Assembly: GCA_964576715.1 (NCBI GenBank)
Contig: CAZNWE010000094.1
Span: 1-13,964, forward strand
From: SLRI01 sp964576715
GTDB lineage: Bacteria > Pseudomonadota > Alphaproteobacteria > Geminicoccales > Geminicoccaceae
Direction: 5' to 3'
Length of the DNA: 13,964 nucleotides
Shown here: positions 1 to 6,639 of the stretch, in pieces
Layout: each line of letters starts with the position of its first letter
How positions within the stretch are numbered: the first letter of the stretch is position 1
The notes under the pieces: model-generated
Database searches by the model: none
What the model was told of the DNA's origin: nothing
Seen by the model: only the letters and a program-made list of their open reading frames with translations
Translations under genes and position numbers: made by a program

Positions 1-229
1 AGGCCTCGACCGCCCGCTCGAGGGTCGCGGTGCCGCTCTCCCGCTCGCCGAGGATCGAAAGGGCGTTGCCGAGATTGTTCTGGGTCGTCGCCCAGTCCAG
101 CGGCACGCGCTCGCGGGTGCGCTCCTCAAGCGCGGCCTCGTAGGCCTCGACCGCCCGCTCGAGGGTCGCGGTGCCGCTCTGCCGCGCGCCGAGGATCGCA
201 AGGGTGTTGCCGAGATTGTTCTGGGTCGT
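1..229 (-). repeat. Tandem 141-bp direct repeat encoding 47-residue TPR units
   Basis: Bases 1-39 recur exactly at 142-180, and similarity continues to about 88/229 with only scattered changes. The period is 141 bp, or 47 codons, so the reading frame is kept. Each unit encodes a TPR with a TTQNNLGN core followed by ILG.R.SGTATLERAVEAYE. Near-identity at the DNA level, not only in protein, suggests recent duplication or gene conversion. The array probably continues beyond the left edge. Confidence 0.85.
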
Positions 230-1363
230 GGACCAATCATCGGGGCGGGTGTCGCGCGGCGCGAGGTCGAGGGCTGTCTCGTAGGTGACGATGGCTTCGA
301 GGAGGGCGGCGTTGTCGCCGAACTCGCGACCGAGGTCATAGAGGGCGTCAGCCTGGGCGAGGCGGTGGCGCCAGCTGGTCTCGGGGTCGAAGGATGTGAG
401 CTCGGCGGCCTCGGCGAGGAGGGTGGCGGCGTCGCGGTAGCGGAGCCTCGTGCGGGCGATCTGGGCGCGCTGGGCGAGGACGCTGGCCTCGTCGCGGCTC
501 GCCTGCTGCAGCATGGCGTGCTGCTCGGCACGCCACTTGGCCATCTCCTGGCGCAAGGCGGCGAGGCGGGCATCGGCCTCGTCGAGGCGACCCTCGCGGA
601 TCAGTGCTGCTGCCTCCCGGCGCACGGCCTCGAACTGCGGCGGCAGGTTGCGCGGGCGCTCGGCTTCGGCGAGGAGTTCCTGGTAGCGCTCGCCGGCGCG
701 CCTCAGTTGTGCCGGGTATTGCGACGCGTCGCCGATGCGCTCGCCGACGTCCTGCAAGAGGGTGATGATCGCACGATCGAGAATGTGTCCGTCGGCGCGC
801 AGGCGGTTGACTTCGGCCTGAAGGTCGCGGCGCTCGGCGTCGTTGGCAGCGAGCGTGCCGACCAGCTCCTGCAGGTCGTCGAGGCGCCGCAGCACGACGG
901 CCCAGAGATCCGGCAGCAGCTCGGCGAGGATGTGCGCGTGACGCGGCAGCTTGTCGTAGAAGCAGCGGATCAGCCGCCTGCACCAGTCCTCGAGCTCGAT
1001 GCGGTCGGATGGCGCTGCGAATTCCAGCCGCGGTGCCAGCTCGGCGGTCGCTTTGTCGGGATCGAGGTTCAGCTCGACGAGACGGCGGTGCGTGACGGGA
1101 AAGCGCTGGATGGCGGTCTCGATCGTCAGGCAGACGGCGTTGCGGGTGCCCTCGTCCTTGGGCCCGATGAGCGCCAGCTCTTCGGCCAGGCTTTCGGAGA
1201 ACTTCTTCGCCTTCTCGCGTTCCTTGGCCTCGGCATCGCTGAAGAACGCCGTCAGCAGAGCGTCGAGAGGCAGGGCAGCACCGAGCCCGATGGCAGTACC
1301 CATGGACTTGCCGAGCAAGCCGGCCGCGAAAATCACGCAGGTGCGGGCGTAGGGGTTTGCCAC
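1..1363 (-). CDS. TPR/coiled-coil repeat protein (3' end outside window)
   Basis: I read 454 codons without a stop from a GTG at 1363-1361 to the left edge, so the C terminus is missing. The GTG is preceded by GGAG about 10 nt upstream, and an in-frame stop lies 27 nt upstream, which limits the start. Layout: residues 7-41 are hydrophobic and glycine-rich (core GLLGKSMGTAIGLGAALPL); 42-160 are helical, with WCRRLIRCFYDKLP at 127-140; 155-300 are coiled-coil-like, rich in Leu, Arg and Glu; 298-370 look like ordinary TPR helices (AQRAQIARTRLRYRDAATLL); from about 376 come 47-residue TPR units with DWATTQNNLGNAL cores. TPR units bind protein partners. No NTPase, protease or nuclease motif is visible in the part present. 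The role is unknown: a scaffold, or a sensor/partner in a conflict system, are both guesses. Confident about the gene and fold, not about function. Confidence 0.85.
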   Translation of the reverse strand, partial: MANPYARTCVIFAAGLLGKSMGTAIGLGAALPLDALLTAFFSDAEAKEREKAKKFSESLAEELALIGPKDEGTRNAVCLTIETAIQRFPVTHRRLVELNLDPDKATAELAPRLEFAAPSDRIELEDWCRRLIRCFYDKLPRHAHILAELLPDLWAVVLRRLDDLQELVGTLAANDAERRDLQAEVNRLRADGHILDRAIITLLQDVGERIGDASQYPAQLRRAGERYQELLAEAERPRNLPPQFEAVRREAAALIREGRLDEADARLAALRQEMAKWRAEQHAMLQQASRDEASVLAQRAQIARTRLRYRDAATLLAEAAELTSFDPETSWRHRLAQADALYDLGREFGDNAALLEAIVTYETALDLAPRDTRPDDWSTTQNNLGNTLAILGARQSGTATLERAVEAYEAALEERTRERVPLDWATTQNNLGNALSILGERESGTATLERAVEA

Positions 1364-1460
1364 CGAAGCGCGTCTCCGTGCTAGATGACCTCAACATTGC
1401 ATTGCTTCACACGTCCCGTCAACTCGCCAACGCCCCACCACCGCAAAGTAACGGAGGGGC

Positions 1461-1483
1461 CTGGGGAGGCGCTGCCTCCCCAG
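1461..1483 (-). terminator. Strong hairpin after the CIA30 gene
   Basis: A perfect 10-bp stem (CTGGGGAGGC / GCCTCCCCAG) with a 3-nt loop lies 19 bp past the stop of the CIA30-like gene and about 100 bp upstream of the TPR gene start. On the plus strand it is followed by a T-rich stretch (ATCTTTCTCTTGATCTTC). On the minus strand, where the neighbouring transcript runs, there is no long U tract after the stem. It is probably the end of the YbaY/META-CIA30 transcript and separates it from the TPR gene. It could also be a dispersed intergenic repeat of this genome, which one window cannot tell. Confidence 0.55.
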
Positions 1484-1501
1484 ATCTTTCTCTTGATCTT
1501 C

Positions 1502-2026
1502 TTAGTTCTTGTAAAACCGCAGGCCGCCCAAGGCGAGATCGGCTTCGAAGGCTCTGCCGATGGCGACGAGGCCGAGGCGGCGGAGTTGGTGGGGGTCGAA
1601 GGGGGTGTCGAGGCGGTGGGGGGTGAAGCCGGCGAAGGGGAGTTGGAGGGTGGTCCAGTGGCGCGGGGCGATGAAGGTTTGGCGGTAGGATTGCCAGGGG
1701 CGGGTGACGGCGGTGGTGCGCAGATGCAGGCCGTAGGCTTCGCCGTTGCCGAGGAGGTCGAGTTCGAGGCCGGTGAAGGGGGAGGCGTCGACGGGGCTGC
1801 CGTCGGGGGTGAGGTCGAGGGCCATCTGGATGAAGCCGCCGTCATTGTCGAGGCGGACGAGGCCTTTCATTCGCAGGGCGGGGCGGCCGGCGATGGTGGT
1901 GGCTTCGAGCCGGCCGCGGGAGACGCCGCCCATGACGGTGTCGGTGAGGAGCGTCCAGCGGCTGCCCGTGGTGGCGAGGCTCGAGCCGCTCTGCCGGTCG
2001 TCGATGACGCCAGGGGACGGGCTCAC
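1502..2026 (-). CDS. CIA30/NDUFAF1-family protein
   Basis: 174 residues matching the CIA30 (NDUFAF1-like) beta-sandwich family. Family hallmarks are visible: W24 then TDTVMGGVSRG at about 28-38, LDNDGGFIQM at 59-68, YGLHLRT at 98-104, PWQSYRQTF at 110-118, and the closing LGLVAIGR at 151-158. In mitochondria the family name-giver helps assemble respiratory complex I. Bacterial members are mostly uncharacterised and a complex I role should not be assumed; no nuo genes are in the window. The GTG start overlaps the stop of the upstream YbaY/META gene as GTGA, so the two are almost certainly co-transcribed and translationally coupled. No signal peptide is seen, so the product is probably cytoplasmic, unlike its secreted operon partner. 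Family call is firm; biological role unknown. Confidence 0.88.
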   Translation of the reverse strand: MSPSPGVIDDRQSGSSLATTGSRWTLLTDTVMGGVSRGRLEATTIAGRPALRMKGLVRLDNDGGFIQMALDLTPDGSPVDASPFTGLELDLLGNGEAYGLHLRTTAVTRPWQSYRQTFIAPRHWTTLQLPFAGFTPHRLDTPFDPHQLRRLGLVAIGRAFEADLALGGLRFYKN

Positions 2027-2844
2027 GGCTGGCGCTGCCAGAGGCGGAGGATGGGGGCGCCCTCGGCGTCGAGGAGGAAGAGGAGGCCGTTCTCGATGCG
2101 CCAGCTGTGGACGCGGCCGAGGGCGTGGGTGAACCGCGCTTCCTGGTCCATGACCGCCTCGGGGCAGGCCTTGAGCGTCGAGGCGATGCGGTGGCCCTCG
2201 CCGCCGATCTCCAGCCGGTCGCCGTCCATCGTGTAGCCGCCGGTGAAGTTGTTGCAGCCACCGAAGCCGTGGGCCTGGCCCTCGGCCGTGAAGGTGACGA
2301 AGGACTGGAGGTTGTCGATGACGCCCTGCTGGTCGATGTCCTCGGCGACCCAGGTCGGGCCGACGAGGGGCGGCGGGGTCGCCTCGGTGGTTTCTATGGG
2401 CAGGCGTTGCATGATGATCTCGACGCTGTCGCCGGCACCCTGGGTCAGCACCGGGTGCACGGTATCGGAACGGAACAGGAGCCGCCCGTCGTGGATGAGC
2501 TTCGCGGTGACGGCGTAGGTGTAGCGCTCGTCGATCAGCGCCGGGTCGTAGGGCAGGGTGAAGGGGATCGGCACCTGGCCTTGCGGCTTCAGGCGGAGCG
2601 AGGCGAGGCGCTCGGATGGGGCGTCGGCGCGGGAGATGTCGAGGAGTTCGACCTCGAGCACGACACCCTCGGGCAGCGCCATGCGCTCGCGATAGGTGGC
2701 CGTTCCCTCGATGGTAGCGAGGTCGGCCATGGCGGTGGTCGCGGTCAGTAGGGTGCAGAGGACGAGGCTAGCGAGGCTGGGCAACGACCACGCGTGCCGG
2801 GATTTCCGGCCTTGCCGCCGGATCTTTCGGTCAAGCTGCTGCAT
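2023..2844 (-). CDS. Secreted YbaY-like + META (HslJ-like) domain protein
   Basis: 273 residues from an ATG at 2844-2842. This start is preferred over an in-frame ATG 42 nt upstream because GAGGAA sits 6 nt before it and it opens directly into a signal peptide: basic residues 6-16, hydrophobic core 20-37, likely cleavage after AMA at 38-40. C30 is in LVLC, a poor lipobox, so a lipoprotein is less likely. Residues 44-151 fit the YbaY/YscW lipoprotein-like beta domain (EGTATYRERMALPEG at the front; IPFTLPYDPALID). Residues 162-271 are a META domain, with GFGGCNNF at 193-200 and TLKACPEAVMDQE at 223-235; HslJ in E. coli, linked to novobiocin resistance, is the reference member. The protein is probably periplasmic or envelope-located. 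It is the first gene of a two-gene unit with the CIA30-like gene. Substrate or partner unknown. Confidence 0.87.
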   Translation of the reverse strand: MQQLDRKIRRQGRKSRHAWSLPSLASLVLCTLLTATTAMADLATIEGTATYRERMALPEGVVLEVELLDISRADAPSERLASLRLKPQGQVPIPFTLPYDPALIDERYTYAVTAKLIHDGRLLFRSDTVHPVLTQGAGDSVEIIMQRLPIETTEATPPPLVGPTWVAEDIDQQGVIDNLQSFVTFTAEGQAHGFGGCNNFTGGYTMDGDRLEIGGEGHRIASTLKACPEAVMDQEARFTHALGRVHSWRIENGLLFLLDAEGAPILRLWQRQP

Positions 2845-2896
2845 CGAGCGTTCCTCGGGGCGGTTGTCGATCGGTACCCGTTGCATCGCACGCGCG

Positions 2897-2926
2897 TTGC
2901 CTGGGTGCTAGTCCTCCGCGTACACT
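2897..2926 (+). promoter_or_regulatory. Candidate sigma70-type promoter of the mltF-like gene
   Basis: TTGCCT (2897-2902) and TACACT (2921-2926) are separated by 18 nt, with 4 of 6 matches to consensus in each box. The predicted transcript would start near 2933, giving a leader of about 24 nt before the ATG at 2957. The region lies between divergent genes (2844 minus, 2957 plus). Prediction by eye only. Confidence 0.4.
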
Positions 2927-2956
2927 GTCGGGGCTGCTCGACGGGGGAAGGTCGCG

Positions 2957-4408
2957 ATGAACGTGCCGGGGTTGGTTCCTCGCTGTGTTGCCGGTTTCTT
3001 GTTCGCCCACTTGTTCGGCTGGACCGCCGAGGCTGCCGATCCGCCGCCGGTGTTGCTTCAGCCGTCGTTCGAGCTGCCGGCGGCCTGGACCGGCGATCTC
3101 GACGGCATGGTCGAGCGGCGGCTGATCCGGGTGCTGACCGCCTTCAGCAAGACCGGCTATTTCCTCGACGGGCTGCAGCAGCGCGGCCTCGTCTACGAGC
3201 TCCTGCAGGCCTTCGAGCAGCACGTCAACGAGACGCTCGACACGTCTAGGGCGCTGCCCGTGCGGGTGCTGATCGTGCCGGTCGACCGGGACACGCTGCT
3301 GCCGGCGCTGATCGCCGGGCACGGCGACATCGCGGCGGCCAACCTCACGGTGACCGCGGAGCGGCAGGCGGTGGTCGATTTCAGCGAGCCGTTCATCGCC
3401 AATGCCCGCGAGGTGCTGGTCACCGGCCCGGCCGCCCCGGGCGTGGCGAGCCGTGACGACCTGGCCGGCAAGTCGCTGCATCTGCGCCGCTCGAGCAGCT
3501 ACTGGGCGAGCATCGAGGCGCTGAACGAGGACTTCCGGGCGCGCGGCCTGGCGCCGGTGGAACTGGTCGAGGTCGAGCCCTACCACGAGGACGAGGACCT
3601 TCTGGAGATGGTGGCCGCCGGCATCCTGCCCTGGCTCGTGGTCGACGAGCACAAGGCGGTCTTCTGGGTCGACATTCTCGACGCTCTGGCGCTGCGCGAC
3701 GACATCGTGTTCCGCGAGCACGCGGCGATCGCCTGGGCGATGCGTCATGGCTCGCCGCAATTGGCGGCGCTGATCAACGCCTTCATGGCGCAGGTGCGGG
3801 AGGGTACCCTCACCGGCAATGTCCTGGCCAAGCGCTACTACGAGGCCAATCCGTGGATCCGCGATCCAGAGAGCAGCGAGGATCTCGCCCGGTTCCGGGA
3901 GACGGCGGAGCTGTTCCAGCGTTTCGGGGGGCAATACGGCTTCGACTGGCTGATGCTGGCGGCGCAAGGCTACCAGGAATCGCGGATCGATCAGAGCGTG
4001 CGCAGCCCGGCTGGGGCATTGGGCATCATGCAATTGCTGCCCTCGACCGCGGCCGATCCGAATGTCGGCATTCCCGACATCGGCGCGCCCGAGCCCAACA
4101 TCCACGCCGGCACCAAGTACCTGCGCTTTCTCGTCGACCACTATCTCGACGATCCGGCGATCGACGAGTTCAACCGGACACTCTTCGCGTTCGCCGCCTA
4201 CAACGCCGGGCCGGGCAATCTCCGGCGCATTCGTGAGCAGACGGCGGCGATGGGGCTCGATCCGAACGTCTGGTTCCAGAACGCCGAGATCGCGGCCGCC
4301 AAGGTGGTCGGCCGCGAGGTCACCACCTATGTCGCCAACATCGCCAAGTATTCTTATGCCTATCGGTTGATCGAGGAGCGGCGGGCCGCGGCCGAGCGCG
4401 CCGATTGA
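2957..4408 (+). CDS. mltF: MltF-type membrane-bound lytic murein transglycosylase
   Basis: 483 residues. A signal sequence occupies about 1-27 (VAGFLFAHLFGW core, cleavage near AEAA). Residues about 45-300 form an extracellular solute-binding-protein-like (SBP3) domain, with a VDFSEPFIANAREVLVTG segment and VDEHKAVF. Residues about 315-450 form the SLT catalytic domain: GYQES with the expected catalytic Glu341, GALGIMQLLPSTA, GTKYLRFLVDHY and AFAAYNAGPG. This is the SBP + SLT order of E. coli MltF, which cleaves the MurNAc-GlcNAc bond of peptidoglycan to form 1,6-anhydro ends and has a regulatory ligand-binding domain. No lipobox Cys follows the signal, so it is periplasmic or signal-anchored. 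The ATG is preceded by GGGGAAGG, a good ribosome site. It heads the plus-strand envelope gene series and has no obvious terminator after it. Confidence 0.9.
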   Translation: MNVPGLVPRCVAGFLFAHLFGWTAEAADPPPVLLQPSFELPAAWTGDLDGMVERRLIRVLTAFSKTGYFLDGLQQRGLVYELLQAFEQHVNETLDTSRALPVRVLIVPVDRDTLLPALIAGHGDIAAANLTVTAERQAVVDFSEPFIANAREVLVTGPAAPGVASRDDLAGKSLHLRRSSSYWASIEALNEDFRARGLAPVELVEVEPYHEDEDLLEMVAAGILPWLVVDEHKAVFWVDILDALALRDDIVFREHAAIAWAMRHGSPQLAALINAFMAQVREGTLTGNVLAKRYYEANPWIRDPESSEDLARFRETAELFQRFGGQYGFDWLMLAAQGYQESRIDQSVRSPAGALGIMQLLPSTAADPNVGIPDIGAPEPNIHAGTKYLRFLVDHYLDDPAIDEFNRTLFAFAAYNAGPGNLRRIREQTAAMGLDPNVWFQNAEIAAAKVVGREVTTYVANIAKYSYAYRLIEERRAAAERAD

Positions 4409-4485
4409 GTGTTCCGGCTGATGCAGCCGGGCCACGTCCCTGGCAAATGCCGAAGATCGGGCGGCTTGCTTCTAGGGGCGTCCGG

Positions 4486-4520
4486 CCCCAACGATTATTG
4501 ATCATTGGGGACATCCCAAT
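4486..4520 (+). promoter_or_regulatory. Two mutually exclusive hairpins before the MipA gene
   Basis: Arm A (CCCCAACGAT, 4486-4495) can pair with arm B (ATCATTGGGG, 4501-4510) at 9 of 10 positions across a 5-nt loop. Part of arm B (ATTGGG, 4504-4509) can instead pair perfectly with arm C (CCCAAT, 4515-4520) across 5 nt. Arm C ends 3 nt before the AGGAG ribosome site (4524-4528) of the gene starting at 4537. The layout is either an RNA switch controlling translation or transcription, or a DNA operator with repeated half-sites. The geometry is seen directly; the function is inferred. Confidence 0.45.
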
Positions 4521-4536
4521 CACAGGAGTTCAGGCA

Positions 4537-5370
4537 ATGTCTGCTTGTATTCGCCTAACCATTGCCGGCGTTGCCGCGGCGGCGATCGTCGTCGCGGCAA
4601 CGCCGGTTGCGGCCATCGATTTCACGCTCGGTCTGGGCCCGGCGGTGGCGCCGGACTATCAGGGCTCCAACGACTACGAGTTGGTGCCCGTGTGGCAATT
4701 GGTGGCGAGCGATCTTTACCATCCGGCGACCAATGTGACCGTCATCGGCCCGCGGCTGCGTAGCAATCTCGTGCCGCATCCGCAACTCAAGGCCGGCATC
4801 AGCGGGCTGTTCATCGGCAAGCGCGACGATGTCAGCGACAAGCGCGTCGACAATTTGCAGAGCACGGATGCCGCCGTGATGCTCGGTGGCATCGTCGGCT
4901 GGGACTTCCTTCCACAGCCTGAGGTCGGCCTGATCGCCGGGCTCGACGCGGTTTACGACGTCGCCAACGACAACGGGGCACTGGTCAGCCCGCATGTCCG
5001 TTACGCCAATGCGCTGCCGGGCAGCCCGTTCTCGATCGGCGGCGAGCTGTTCACCACCTGGGCCAGCGATAACTACATGACCGAGCAGTTCGGTATCGAC
5101 GCCGCCAACGCGGCGCGCAGCGGTCTGCCGCAGTTCGATGCCGACGAGGGTTTCCTGGATGTCGGGCTCAGGGCCGCGGTCAACTACCGGTTTACCGACC
5201 ACTGGTCGACGACGCTGCTCGGTCAGTACTCGCGTCTGCTCAACGACGCTGCCGACAGCCCGATCGTCGACGAGCGCGGCAACGAGAACCAATTCTTAGT
5301 CGGCCTGACCCTCAACTATCGCTTCGGCAAGCCAGCCGCCCACGTCTCGACCGAGGCGCCGGGCCATTGA
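4537..5370 (+). CDS. MipA/OmpV-family outer-membrane protein
   Basis: 277 residues. I start at the ATG at 4537, not at in-frame starts further upstream, because AGGAG lies 8 nt before it and it opens into a clear signal peptide (hydrophobic 8-22, cleavage after VAA at 24-26). The mature protein begins DFTLGLGPAVAPDYQGSNDY, the typical MipA/OmpV opening, followed by alternating beta-strand sequence through to GLTLNYRF near the C terminus. MipA in E. coli is described as a scaffold between MltA and PBP1B, so finding this gene directly after a lytic transglycosylase gene is suggestive. The barrel-closing F is followed by about 14 extra residues (KPAAH..APGH), which is unusual because most outer-membrane barrels end at the aromatic residue. 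The EEP-fold gene starts 13 nt after the stop. Confidence 0.88.
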   Translation: MSACIRLTIAGVAAAAIVVAATPVAAIDFTLGLGPAVAPDYQGSNDYELVPVWQLVASDLYHPATNVTVIGPRLRSNLVPHPQLKAGISGLFIGKRDDVSDKRVDNLQSTDAAVMLGGIVGWDFLPQPEVGLIAGLDAVYDVANDNGALVSPHVRYANALPGSPFSIGGELFTTWASDNYMTEQFGIDAANAARSGLPQFDADEGFLDVGLRAAVNYRFTDHWSTTLLGQYSRLLNDAADSPIVDERGNENQFLVGLTLNYRFGKPAAHVSTEAPGH

Positions 5371-5383
5371 GCGACAAAGCCCA

Positions 5384-6538
5384 GTGCCACCCTTCAAGCT
5401 GACCACCTGGAACGTCGAGCACGCCAACGCGACGCTCAGTCAGTTCGAGGGCACGGCCAGGCCGAAGGGGCGGCAGACGGTCGCCGACATGCGGGATCTG
5501 GCGCGCGCCAAGATGGCCGCGATTGCCGCCGAGATCGCCGCGGTCGACCCCGATATCCTGTTCGTCTGCGAGGGCCCGGCCGGCGAGGACCGGGCCCTTC
5601 GCTATTTCGCCGAGGTGGCCTCGAACTACTTGCTGGTGCGGCACGGTGATCCGAGCGGCAAGGCCTACGCCACCAGGGGCCAGCAGTGGCTGTGGTTTCT
5701 GGTCAAGAAGGCCTTCCCGGTCCCGGTGTCGCTCTTGCCGGTGGAGACCTGGCAGGCCTTCACCCGTGACCAGACCGAGGGGCTGACGGCGGACGGCAGT
5801 TGGCGGGTGTCGATGCCGGCGCTCGACAAGGCGACCGGGCGGCCGCTGCCGCATGCGCTGGCCGGCCACCGCCACTATCGCCATCCGCAGCTCGCCTGGT
5901 TCGACTGGCAGGGAACGCGGGTCGAGATCATCGGCGTCCACCTGAAGAGCAAGTTCGTCAACCAGCGCGATCCGAACAAGCGCTGGCAGCGGCCGGCCAG
6001 CGGCCGCTTCGCCGACATCGTGGCGGCGATCGAGGCGAGCCCCGGCTTCATGGTCGAGGCGGTGCGGGCCCGGGCCAAGCTGACCACCGAGGTGGTCGAC
6101 ATCCGCCACTACATCGACCGTCGTTTCGAGCAGGAGGCGAGCCCGGCGATCTTCGTCGTCGGCGACGTCAATGACGGCCCGGGCAAGGAGCTGATCGAGC
6201 GCTGGTTCATGCTGCACGATCTGATCGGCAACCTGCAGGGCGACGTCTTCTTCGCCCGGCGGTTCCTCAACCACGCGCTGTTCGACATCGAGGACCGGCT
6301 GCGCTGGAGCGTCTACTTCGAGGATGCCGTGGACCCGCGCCGTGATCCGCACATCCTGCTCGACCATATCCTGTTCACCCAGCGACTCTCGGGCAGCGGC
6401 GCTTTCCCGCTACGGGTGACGCCGGGTGCGGGCCGGGTCGAGCACGACGTCCACGAGCGGGTGGCGAGCCTGTTGCCGCGGGGCGTGACGACGAGCGACC
6501 ACCGGCCGGTATCGGTGACGATCAGCCCCACCGCCTGA
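5384..6538 (+). CDS. Endonuclease/exonuclease/phosphatase (EEP) family protein
   Basis: 384 residues with a complete EEP metal-dependent phosphoesterase site: N10 in TWNVEH, E63 in FVCEGP, H186 in GVHLKSK, D261 and N263 in GDVNDGPG, D327-H328 in LLDHILF, and D372-H373 in SDHRPV. Members hydrolyse phosphodiester or phosphomonoester bonds in DNA, RNA, lipids or inositides; sequence alone does not say which. The GTG start is 13 nt after the MipA stop, with only a weak ribosome site, so translation may be coupled to the upstream gene. No signal peptide is visible at this start, so it is probably cytoplasmic. A long insert lies between E63 and H186 compared with compact nucleases. Family certain, substrate unknown. 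Confidence 0.87.
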   Translation: MPPFKLTTWNVEHANATLSQFEGTARPKGRQTVADMRDLARAKMAAIAAEIAAVDPDILFVCEGPAGEDRALRYFAEVASNYLLVRHGDPSGKAYATRGQQWLWFLVKKAFPVPVSLLPVETWQAFTRDQTEGLTADGSWRVSMPALDKATGRPLPHALAGHRHYRHPQLAWFDWQGTRVEIIGVHLKSKFVNQRDPNKRWQRPASGRFADIVAAIEASPGFMVEAVRARAKLTTEVVDIRHYIDRRFEQEASPAIFVVGDVNDGPGKELIERWFMLHDLIGNLQGDVFFARRFLNHALFDIEDRLRWSVYFEDAVDPRRDPHILLDHILFTQRLSGSGAFPLRVTPGAGRVEHDVHERVASLLPRGVTTSDHRPVSVTISPTA

Positions 6539-6603
6539 CCGCTGCATTGGCCGGGATGCGGCCGAGCTGCGCGGTTTGTCGGCGGTTTCCGCCGCGCCCG
6601 GTC

Positions 6604-6634
6604 TTGTGTCGGGCCGCCAGCTCGTCGATATACC
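6604..6634 (+). promoter_or_regulatory. Possible promoter giving a leaderless DUF1523 mRNA
   Basis: TTGTGT (6604-6609) and TATACC (6629-6634) are 19 nt apart. The TATA-like box lies 11 nt upstream of the ATG at 6640, so transcription would start at or next to the start codon. No Shine-Dalgarno-like sequence lies in the gap. Both boxes are weak matches, so this is tentative. Confidence 0.3.
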
Positions 6635-6639
6635 AAACC

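Noticed and set aside
1..229. Possible CRISPR-like repeat
   Set aside because: The 141-bp period is an exact multiple of 3, the whole unit is coding, and there are no short repeats with unique spacers.
365..1384. 339-residue plus-strand open frame opposite the TPR gene
   Set aside because: It is antisense to a minus-strand frame with clear TPR repeats, a ribosome site and no stop over 454 codons. The plus frame is a GC-rich shadow.
2845..2886. Upstream ATG (2886) as start of the YbaY/META gene
   Set aside because: It would bury the signal peptide behind 14 charged residues, while the ATG at 2844 has GAGGAA 6 nt upstream.
2831..4435. 534-residue minus-strand open frame opposite the mltF-like gene
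   Set aside because: The plus strand encodes a full SBP + SLT protein with catalytic motifs; the antisense product is Arg/His/Leu-rich and matches no family.
6580..6594. CGGCGG-TTT-CCGCCG hairpin as a terminator after the EEP gene
   Set aside because: The stem is only 6 bp with no T tract after it; such stems are common by chance at this GC content.
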